Of a stretch of 64,000 nucleotides of DNA, positions 56,084 to 64,000 are shown piece by piece. The number at the start of each line of letters is the position of its first letter. Positions within the stretch are counted from its first letter, which is position 1. The DNA lies in NCBI RefSeq assembly GCF_014839805.1, contig NC_051116.1, positions 2,604,001 through 2,668,000 of the forward strand, given 5' to 3'. Both the position numbers and the translations under genes were made by a program. Source of the DNA: Manduca sexta (lineage: Eukaryota > Arthropoda > Insecta > Lepidoptera > Sphingidae). The notes under the pieces were generated by a model that saw nothing but the letters and a program-made list of their open reading frames with translations, made no database searches and was not told the DNA's origin.

Positions 56084-57016
56084 TAGTAACTTTTGAAAAA
56101 TCATTCCAATTACAAAATGTAACAATACAATCGATATACCAATTACATATCGATACCTGATGTTTCACTGTATCCCCTCCCTAACCTAAAGCACCGTGCA
56201 CATCGACTGAGACATGCTATAGAATTAACGAACATTGTCACACCGTTTTAGGTTGAAATTATCAGTTCGATTTTTGAAATTTTAAGTTTGTTTTTAAAAT
56301 TATCGACTATGGATTTTGGTATTTAGTTTGTTTTATTTGTTTTAGTAAGATACTTTTACTTCTTTTATAAATGTGGGATTTATAAGTGTTCCAATGTGTA
56401 TTAAAAATAAACAAAGAAGTATCTAAATGGATTTGGATAAAATATATTACACAGATAGACTGACATTCACAATTTTTCGTAGTTTAAATAATTAAACGCT
56501 ATATTTAATCCCGTAAAAATAATGAATCCTTTATTCAAGGGATTTTTTTACATGCTAATACCACTTGTTATGCTATTAACACCTTTTTGCGAAAATAACC
56601 ACGAGCAAAAGCTATCTTGACCAAAAATAAAACCCATTAAAGAATAATCCAAATCTAATTGGCACAAGATGGCTTGATATCACCTTCAGCACGTTCTATA
56701 GCGATTTCACGCGATAATTCATTATCATGTCTAATCGGAATTGTGGCTATTTAGTGTAGTGATCCGGAGTGAATTTAACACATCGAGATATTACTAATAA
56801 TAAATCGGCGTAAAGTGTGAATTCGAGCAGGCCGGCATAATTATGTCGACTGACGAGGGATCAGGGCCATTCCAGTTACAATTAACTTATGATACCCGGC
56901 CCGTATAATGAAATCAGTTCAGCAGTTTCAGAGTTTATTGATTACAAACAAATCTAACCTATAATATTATACACGATGTTTTAGAATTAGGGTAATTTAT
57001 TGATAAGTTAGTAGTA
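56084..57016. other. Non-coding stretch
   Basis: A RepH scrap at 56828-56870 (aggccggcataattatgtcg) is the only recognised piece. Confidence 0.35.
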
Positions 57017-57295
57017 GTAGGTCTTTCATATGTGAGAGTCCACCTGTGTAGGTACCACGGTAATGTCTATTTCTGCCACCAAGCAGCAGTGTGTCACTGT
57101 TGTGTTCCAGTTTGAACATTATAGCCAGTTAAACTAATGGACATAATAATACTTTACATCTCATGTCTGAGGATGGCGAGCGCAGTGCACCAAACAATAC
57201 TTTGTTGGATGGTGTTTCTACTGTTTATGGGCGGTCGTATCGCTTACCACCAGGCGATAGCAAGCTCGTCTCGTCATTCAAAGCAATAAAAAAGA
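57017..57295 (+). repeat. RepG copy
   Basis: ggtctttcatatgtgagagt, gccaccaagcagcagtgtgt, tctgaggatggcgagcgcag, gtttctactgtttatgggcg and gtcattcaaagcaataaaaa. Confidence 0.85.
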
Positions 57296-57505
57296 TCTAG
57301 TCCCCCATAAACCCAGGGTAAAGACATAACAAGCAGGCAAATGAGAAAACCTCTAAGAATCAATACCAAGATGTCATATTAATTAAGTTAACCAAACACA
57401 ACTTCGCTCGCGAGTTTGAAGTTGTTTTAACTGTTTGAAAGACGTTTGTTTAACGCAAATTGCTTTTTTAACTCATGGTTCTATTTGGAACCTTGGAAAC
57501 TATGC

Positions 57506-57840
57506 TCGTGGTGGCCTAGTTCGAAAGCTGAGGTCCAGGGTCGATTCCAAGGCGGGTAAATTAAGATTTTTCTGTAACGTTTACGCGAATGTTAGACATT
57601 AAAATTAAACTTTTTTTCGGATTTTATCGCGGTTTTATATTATAGTTTTCTCCCGATTTAGAAGACTTTGCAACCTTCATGATCATGGAGTGTCTGAGGT
57701 GTTGGTCATCCGCAAAGTCAAATTTTAATAAAATTTGCATCCAATATGGTAATAGGCTCGCCTCTATCATTGGACAGAATTCATATGGCGCAAATTGGGT
57801 CCACTGGATACATTTCTGTGTTTCCCTTCCTGTATAAAGA
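57506..57840 (+). mobile_element. SINE2 interrupted by an FB1 repeat
   Basis: Head cgtggtggcctagttcgaaa, box B ccagggtcgattccaaggcg, then aagatttttctg. After an insertion (57575-57722) SINE2 resumes tttgcatccaatatggtaat, aggctcgcctctatcattgg and cttcctgtataaagagttg. Confidence 0.75.
57575..57722 (+). mobile_element. FB1 repeat inserted in SINE2
   Basis: taacgtttacgcgaatgtta, ttttatcgcggttttatatt, agttttctcccgatttagaa, gactttgcaaccttcatgat and tgttggtcatccgcaaagtc. The reverse of its middle forms the right half of the foldback at 33976-34128. Confidence 0.75.
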
Positions 57841-58061
57841 GTTGTCACTATTTTATTAAACTATGCAGATAGTTTTAAATTTAACAAATTCTTCCTCAAT
57901 TGCTTGATAAGTGTGTTGTCCAGATGCCACATTTGAGCGGTGTAATGTTTCTACATATGTTAATTTTGTTACTGGGAAATAACGTCCTAATAAATATGGT
58001 TATTTGTACGTATTTTCCTGGTAGGTAATGGCTTGGCTGTACCTCTAACATTGCGAAGTCT
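57841..58061. other. Non-coding stretch
   Basis: Nothing recognised. Confidence 0.3.
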
Positions 58062-58393
58062 ATGGGCGGCAGATGCTGCTTACCATCAGGCGGATCCCTT
58101 GCTCGTTTTTTATTGCTTTAAATGAAGAGACGAGCTTGCCGTTCGCCTGATGGTAAGCGATATGACCGCTTATAAACAGAAACACCATCCTTGAATTACA
58201 AAGTATTTGGTATTCCACTGCGCTCGCCATCCTGAGACATGAGATGTTAAGTCTTATTATGTCCAGTAGTTACACTGGCTACAATGTCCTTTAAACTGGA
58301 ACACAACAGTGACTACACACTGCTGCTTGGCAGCAGAAATAGTGGTGGTGTCTACTCAGTTGGACTCTTAATATAAGAGAGCTACCAGCACCA
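58062..58393 (-). repeat. RepG inverted copy joined to a short plus-strand RepG tail
   Basis: tctatgggcggcagatgctg and ccatcaggcggatcccttgc (58062-58105) are plus-strand RepG-like. ttattgctttaaatgaagag onward to aagagagctaccagcacc is the reversed copy. The two form a tail-to-tail inverted junction. Confidence 0.7.
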
Positions 58394-58736
58394 TTTGCCT
58401 AAGGCACTTAAATAATAATAAAACCAAACATTTACTATAAAAGCCTTTTTACATAAACGCCGCACTTTACATTCCAAATAATATTTCTGGTCACTAAAAT
58501 TTTTCAACAAATCATTTAAGATAAAAATAAAAGCAGTTTTTATGTCCCCTTTCTCCGACGTATGTCAAGGATTCCATTTATCAAGTGGGTTAAAGGTGTT
58601 CCTTATCGTTTGGAAAGTAATGTCGAAATGTTTATTTAGGAGACCACCGAGTCTATCCGATAATACTATTATGAATGTGAAAGTTTTAAAAATGTGTGAT
58701 AGTAATACATGAAATACTTAATAGATTTATAGCTTA
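58394..58736. other. Non-coding stretch
   Basis: Nothing recognised. Confidence 0.3.
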
Positions 58737-59025
58737 CTAGTTGACCCGACAGAAGTTGTCCCGTCTTAACTATGAATTTGTAGCGCGCATTCTGTCAATC
58801 GCTGACAGTTATTTCAAACAATTGACAGTTATATAAAATTAAGATTTTCGTTCAGTTTTCTTAAATTTTCTAATAATCCGCGCAATTTTTTGAATTTTTT
58901 CTTTCATAAGAACCTTCTCCTAACAATAAGAAATACAACAACAAAAAAAATTGTGAAATCGGTCTAGCCGTTCACGCGTGATGGCGTGAACAAGGGAAAT
59001 AGGGATTCATTTTTATATATATAGA
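58737..59025 (-). mobile_element. HelA non-autonomous Helitron, copy 5
   Basis: CTAG at 58737-58740, ttgacccgacagaagttgtc, aacaattgacagttatataa, and agggattcatttttatatat to atag|a at 59025. Confidence 0.85.
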
Positions 59026-59226
59026 TAAATAGATCTAGTCCTACCATCTATATTCAGGGCTTTATTGTAGCGGCACACGGGCGCAGGCAGTACCCCTAAA
59101 GAAAATTTTGAAAATATCGAAAATATTGCCAGTAAAAATTGCAGCAAGAGAGGGCGGTAAAAAAAAATATGGAATTACTCTTTCGAAAATTAGCATGCCC
59201 CTAAAAATAAGTGACAGGAAAAGTCC

Positions 59227-59420
59227 TATATATACTAATATATAAAGCTGAAGAGTTTGTTTGTTTAATCGCGCTTATCACGGGAACTACTAAATTGAAT
59301 ATGATTTTCTTTACTATTAGGAAGCTACATTACTCTTGAGTTCTATTGGCTTAGATTATAGATAGTGCTTTTTATCTCAGAAAATCTTTATCACGTGTGC
59401 GAAACGCAGGCAAAAGCTAG
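59227..59420 (+). mobile_element. HelB Helitron, short complete copy
   Basis: tatatatactaatatataaa then gctgaagagtttgtttgttt, aatcgcgcttatcacgggaa, and the end cgaaacgcaggcaaaagcta then g (CTAG at 59417-59420), followed by T. Confidence 0.7.
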
Positions 59421-59427
59421 TAGGGAC

Positions 59428-59850
59428 ATACAATATATATGTAGAAATATTTTTACATTGCATTAATTAATGAAATCATACATTCTTTTTTAATTTTGCT
59501 ATAATTGTGCTAAATATCATTCCTAAATAACGAATATATTTACCAATAATCCTGGTTTTAAATGTCACATTTTTTATGTTAAGTGCGTTTATATGTAGTG
59601 TGAATCTAAGTATATTTCTGACTGAAAGTGTAATGTTAACGTTCTGACAAATTCTCTACGTATAATAATACTAGTGGCCTTAGAGCATGTAAAAACATAC
59701 ATATTTTTTTATTAATATTAGTTTTGTGCAATACTTTAAACACTCTTTTATTTTACATCTGCGGTTAGAATACCTTATGGTAAAGTTATTTCAAGAAGAC
59801 AAGTATTATGGTTTCATTTATTAACACAATATCAAAATGACCCTGTATAG
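59428..59850 (-). mobile_element. MITE-1, copy 5 (reverse orientation)
   Basis: tttacattgcattaattaat at the left and aacacaatatcaaaatgacc then ctgta at the right. Interior aacgaatatatttaccaata and ttttacatctgcggttagaa are MITE-1 reversed. Confidence 0.75.
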
Positions 59851-59859
59851 CATCATGCC

Positions 59860-59942
59860 TTTCTCCCCTTTTAAGAGGTAGGCAGAGGTGTAACGCGCCC
59901 ACATTTCGCACTATGTTAGGTCCCATGTTGTTAGATATGTTA
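59860..59942 (-). mobile_element. SINE2 3' fragment
   Basis: taagaggtaggcagaggtgt, aacgcgcccacatttcgcac and tatgttaggtcccatgttg. Confidence 0.55.
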
Positions 59943-59990
59943 AGAACATCCAATGATGACTACGATTCTTAGTCATAAGGGACTGACTAC

Positions 59991-60006
59991 TGAGAGAGAG
60001 AGAGAG
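59991..60006. repeat. (GA)n microsatellite
   Basis: Eight GA units. Confidence 0.8.
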
Positions 60007-60189
60007 GACCCATGTAATTTGGAGCGAGGATATTACCTACTAAAGCAATAGGGGATCGGACTCATTTTTGTTCTTTAGTATTATCAAATATTTACGTTAT
60101 ATAAATTATAACACAGAAAGAATTATTTGAATCCGAAAAAGTCAATAAGTTATGTCTTTCAATTTCGGTAGAAGGCGTAAGTAACAAAA

Positions 60190-60290
60190 AACAGAAGAGG
60201 CGCAATACCCACGTGTGACGTCATCGGGCATTATGACGCGTGCGAAAGAAAGAGATGAAGCGATATCCCCACTTCGCGCCCCTACGGCAC
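60190..60290 (+). repeat. Repeat with a CRE-like TGACGTCA palindrome, copy 2
   Basis: acagaagaggcgcaataccc, acgtgtgacgtcatcgggca, gacgcgtgcgaaagaaagag and atatccccacttcgcgcccc. It corresponds to 16695-16800. Confidence 0.55.
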
Positions 60291-60723
60291 ATAGTAATAT
60301 TTGAAAAATGAATTACTGGCTCATTTTTTAACCAATTTTAATGCAGTTTTCACAGGAGGGTTTCTTTTTCGTATTATTAACCATAACATGTAGAATAATG
60401 TATAAAATCAAACACCGGACGGTCCCCTATTAACATATTTGCTAGCTTTTGTACTAGAAAAGTACTTAGGACGTAAATGAAATCTACCTTAAAAGCAAAA
60501 GGCTAACCCCTTTAACATTATAAGATGAATATAATGTCTTCTATCTCTCTCTATAATTTAATTTATTAACCAATTTTGTGCATGTAGAACTAGCCTGTAA
60601 GATATTCTTGCACTTAGGTATAAGTTTTATTGTTTCCTTTTTTAAATTTTATTGGTATAAACAATTGTTGGCTAGTTAAATAAATAAAAAAAGAATCTTA
60701 GGAAACAGCAGAAGTAAGATCAT
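60291..60723. other. Non-coding stretch
   Basis: Nothing recognised. Confidence 0.3.
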
Positions 60724-60914
60724 GGGGCCCTATTCCTTCTACGTGGGAACAGTCATTTTTAATTCCAGACGTTCTCATATAGAAATAGCTTTGATAGCCC
60801 TATAGGTAAACAGGGGATTTTTTCTCTTTTACCTATATGGCTCCCAAAGTTTATCCTTCGATTAGGAATCCCGTAATTGCTAAAAGATCGCCATGACACT
60901 TACATGAAATAGGA
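60724..60914. mobile_element. Possible MITE with GGGxCCTATTC ends
   Basis: tggggccctattccttctac at the left and catgaaataggaccctctga at the right are roughly inverted over about 15 bp. Short and degraded. Confidence 0.35.
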
Positions 60915-61672
60915 CCCTCTGAACTTAAATATAAATCTTGCTTGTACTATGGCAAAATGTCCATTCCTTTTATTATGGGGGCAAAAAGACTACAGAATGT
61001 ACGTATTACTCTGCCTAAACCATTAGCATAAATGCCGTCAAGATATTTTTGACGAGCTAAAATTTCAAAGTTTTTATAATCGTCTAATTGATAATAAATT
61101 GCTTTCCAAGACCCTTTAATTAAACAACAATAGTACAAAAAGGGGTCTTAATGAATTTGTTGCCTTCACACAAGGGTTGATTAATCAGAAAGAACAATTA
61201 TATTATGAACGTGGAATAATAGGGCGGCTGGTGAGTGATGCTGGTGGAACTATTGGTTCTCGATGGTAAATTGTGTGTTTCTGGTGAGTATTTTATGAGA
61301 TTGCACGATTTTTCGATGGTGCTGGTAGTATTTATGGTTATAGGCATGGGAAAATAATGGCGTCAGAAAAATATGAGTACGAACAAATGATTTTGAGCTT
61401 TATAATGTAGAAAAGCGAATACGAACAAACAATTTTGTCCGTTACAATATAGAAAGATTCGACTTCGAAACCTACTAAATTGAGCATTTTTTATTAATAG
61501 ATAAATATCGATAAATTGGTTATTTTACAAGTAATTAGTTCCTAATTTATATTATTTCAATACCAAGTTTTTTTTCGAGGGAATGGTTAAGTGGCCTGCA
61601 CATGATAGTAAGTGAAGAGATGCTAATGTTATTGGAGCTATGGATGGAGCTGAGGATGCTAAATGTTACTGG
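60915..61672. other. Non-coding stretch
   Basis: Short frame 60947-61138 (minus) without domain. Nothing recognised. Confidence 0.3.
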
Positions 61673-61765
61673 TAGGTCTCACATAAGTGAGAGTCCGCCT
61701 GGGGATGCCTAAAAATATATCCGGGAGATAAACATCCTTGGAGGGCACAGTTATGCCGACCTGCT
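61673..61765 (+). repeat. RepG head and RepH scrap fused
   Basis: aggtctcacataagtgagag and tccgcctggggatgcct (RepG head) run straight into gagggcacagttatgccgac (RepH-like). Confidence 0.5.
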
Positions 61766-61793
61766 TTGCTACCCGCTTCGCTTAAAGGACTCC

Positions 61794-61975
61794 AAGTTGT
61801 ATTTTTTTTGCAAATGATTAAAATAGGAGTTTAATTGATTCGAAATATGGTTAACAAAGTCTCACAAAGGGGATCCCAAGTTGTATTTTTTTTCACAAAT
61901 GATTCGAAATTAGACTTTATAATATTATCGAAGATGGTGGCAATTGTGTCTCACATAGGGGGAGGGGGGGGGGCG
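61794..61975. repeat. About 85-bp tandem duplication ending in a G-run
   Basis: aagttgtattttttttgcaa (61794) and aagttgtattttttttcaca (61880) begin two units sharing atgattcgaaat-like text and gtctcacaaagggg/gtctcacataggggg. The second ends in gggggaggggggggggcg. Confidence 0.6.
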
Positions 61976-62231
61976 AGGTTCCACTATTTGACCCCATGTT
62001 ATATAAAGTCGTAATCGACCGAAACTCACTCAAACCTCACCTATTTGTCCTGTAGTAGGGGCAACAGGCTTGAAGCATAAGGGCAACATTAATATGGGGA
62101 TTAGTTTTAGCCGGGAATGAAACAAGCCCAACATCTGTTTGTTTTTAGCTCATTGTACGGCATATTAAGAGTAAGATTGTCCGTGATTTCAGAAGTTGAA
62201 TTCGTTTATGATAAATCTGTAATAGACTAAG
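61976..62231. other. Non-coding stretch
   Basis: Nothing recognised. Confidence 0.3.
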
Positions 62232-62410
62232 TTTTACCTGCGGCTTTGTCCGCATGAAAACGTTTTTTCAGGATAAAAATAGCTTATAGTACTTAGGAGT
62301 AATGTATCTTCCTATTAGTATCTTCCTATTTGTCACAGAATTTTTAAAATCGGTTCAGTAATTCCAAAGATTAGCCTCTACAAACTTTTCCTTTTCATAA
62401 TATTAGTATA
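62232..62410 (-). mobile_element. HelD Helitron-like remnant
   Basis: acctgcggctttgtccgcat (hairpin tail), aaatcggttcagtaattcca, and aacttttccttttcataata to ttagtata. The CTAG end is lost. Confidence 0.5.
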
Positions 62411-62704
62411 CATTTTTTTTATTGCTTTGAATGACGAGACGAGCTAGCTGTTCGCCTGATGGTAAGTGATACGACGCCCATAAACAGTAGAAACACCAAC
62501 ACCTTGATTTATAAAGTATTGTTTGGCATTTCACTGCGCTCGCCATCCTGAGATGTAAGTCTCATTATGTCCAGTAGTTACACTGGCTACAATGTCCTTC
62601 AAACCGAAACACAACAGGGACTACACACTGCTGCTTGGCGGCAGAAATAGACATTGCGGTGGTATCTACCCAGGCGGACTCTCACATATGAGAGACCTAC
62701 CACC
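62411..62704 (-). repeat. RepG, inverted full copy
   Basis: ttattgctttgaatgacgag, cccataaacagtagaaacac, ctcattatgtccagtagtta, gctgcttggcggcagaaata and tatgagagacctaccaccag. Confidence 0.85.
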
Positions 62705-63473
62705 AGTAAATTTATCAATAAAGATGAATAAAGAAAATAAAAATGTCCTAACATAGAAAGAGGAACAAATCCTTTTTCCTCTCTCTAAAACATTAGTGCA
62801 ATTTAATATTTACCTTCTTAGTTCCACTAGGTATTAAGCCTAAAATAAAAAATATATATATACCAATATACCTTAAATATCAATAAGCTACCCCCTAAAC
62901 GGGTCCTTACTTATCAAATAGTGTTACACCTCTCCCTACCCCTAACGAAAAGGGCGTGATATTATACGAAATTTCAACTCTCACAGAACAAAGGTCAAAG
63001 ATGTTTTTGTTACCGGTTCGATATTGAAGGTAACAATGCTTTTATATTAATTAAAGTTTAATTGTTACCCGGGTGTACTAATAAATACAAACACCCTAGT
63101 TCAGGGCCGGAATAGGGGTGAGTTTGGGGGGCTAAATTAAATTTTATATATTTTTTATATTGATAAGTTTGAGTTATTTGTATGATAATATTTTTTTATT
63201 AACAAAAATGCAAGAAATAGATAATCCAGCAATATTACAAACTTTGTCTAAAATCAGAATTTTCAGCAGGAATTTGTTAGGTCGTCCTATTATATTTGTT
63301 TATTAATATTTCATTCATCACTTCAGTTGAAATTTTACATAATTTAAATATAGTCCGTTGGTTACGAGACTTTTCCAATATTTCGGAAAGGAACACTCAT
63401 CTCACACCCAGATTGCTTCACGCCATAATAATTGCAACTACTCAAACACAAACATAAATGTAAAGAATATATA
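62705..63473. other. Non-coding stretch
   Basis: Nothing recognised. Confidence 0.3.
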
Positions 63474-63632
63474 AAAATATTATAAAGCTGAAGAATTTAT
63501 TTGTTAATCTCAGAAACTACTAAACCTATATTATTTTAAATTAAGTGGAGGCTATATTACTCTGAGTGATATAGTCTACGTTTTATCCCGGAAAACTTTT
63601 ATACGCGGGCGGAACCGCAGGCAAAGGCCAAC
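63474..63632 (+). mobile_element. HelB Helitron-like short copy
   Basis: aaatattataaagctgaaga, ttgttaatctcagaaactac, ttttatcccggaaaactttt and tacgcgggcggaaccgcagg. The terminal CTAG is eroded. Confidence 0.6.
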
Positions 63633-63633
63633 T

Positions 63634-63925
63634 AACTGGTGGTAGGTCTCTCATATGTGAGATTCCGCCTGCGTAGGTATCACCGCAATGTCTATTTCTG
63701 CTGCCAAGCAGCAGTATGTAGTCACTGTTGTGTTACGGTTTGAAGAACATTGTGCCCAATGTAACTACTGGACATAATAAGACTGAACATCTCATGTCTC
63801 AGGATGGCGAGCGCAGTGGAATACCAAACAATACTTTGTTGTATGGTGTTTCTACTGTTTATAGGCGGTCATATCGCTTACTATCAGACGAACGGAAGCT
63901 CGTCTCGTCATAAAAAGCAAAATAA
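63634..63925 (+). repeat. RepG, full copy
   Basis: aactggtggtaggtctctca, tgtgagattccgcctgcgta, tctcaggatggcgagcgcag, gtttctactgtttataggcg and agctcgtctcgtcataaaaa. The 61-codon frame here is a shadow. Confidence 0.85.
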
Positions 63926-64000
63926 AAAAAACTAAGATAATTACAGAGCGCACAATAAAAAACCTACATTAAGTTAAAAATATCATACTTTGGACTTAAA

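Overview
The window reads as nuclear DNA from a moth or butterfly (Lepidoptera). It is AT-rich and almost entirely non-coding. It is packed with short interspersed repeats typical of lepidopteran genomes: TC...CTAG Helitrons, two tRNA-headed SINE families, 3' tails of RTE-like LINEs ending in a GEAYVQQW peptide, and several MITE families. No bacterial operon, rRNA, genuine tRNA gene or CRISPR array is visible.

The only convincing host gene lies on the minus strand. Two exons, 53755-53904 and 48448-48627, join in phase across a 5.1 kb intron. Together they encode a complete N-terminal V-set immunoglobulin domain of the nephrin-like (sticks-and-stones/hibris) cell-adhesion family. The signal-peptide exon must lie above 53904. 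No later exon was recognised between 1 and 48447, so most of the window is best read as a very large downstream intron, or intron plus flank.

Repeat families named here from the sequence: HelA (starts TCTATATATATAAAAATGAA, ends GGGTCAACTAG); HelB (TATAAAGCTGAAGAG head); HelC (AAAACAAAGTCCCCG head); HelD (AATGCGAAAGTTTG head, GCTTCGCCCGCG tail). SINE1 has box B GGTTCAAATCC and a (TTA)n tail. SINE2 has box B GGTTCGAATCC followed by a cggg-rich stretch and CCCGATATGGCGATAGGCTC. RepG (ctctcatatgtgagagtccg...attcaaagcaataaaa) and RepH (atatccgcccggatagcgac...cgtcagtcgacattc) are retroposon-like units. MITE-1 is about 400 bp with CATTTTGATATTACGTT ends. MITE-2 is about 165 bp with CAGTGGCGAAGG ends.

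Layout. 1-10 kb: Helitrons, two diverged tandem arrays, a 236-bp long-TIR MITE, RTE tails and an inverted RepG pair. 10.3-10.7 kb: a CpG-rich 68-bp minisatellite. 12-21 kb: SINEs, a foldback element with palindromic ends, and scattered LINE ends. 22-29 kb: Helitron cluster, including one Helitron inserted exactly inside another and two Helitrons flanked by direct duplications. 31-47 kb: MITE-1, MITE-2, SINE and RepH fragments plus a perfect 24-bp palindrome. 48-54 kb: the two Ig exons and an intron carrying Helitrons, an LTR-like stretch and a possible retroelement ORF remnant. 54-64 kb: more of the same repeats.

All assignments are by eye. Repeat boundaries are approximate except where a precise end motif is stated.
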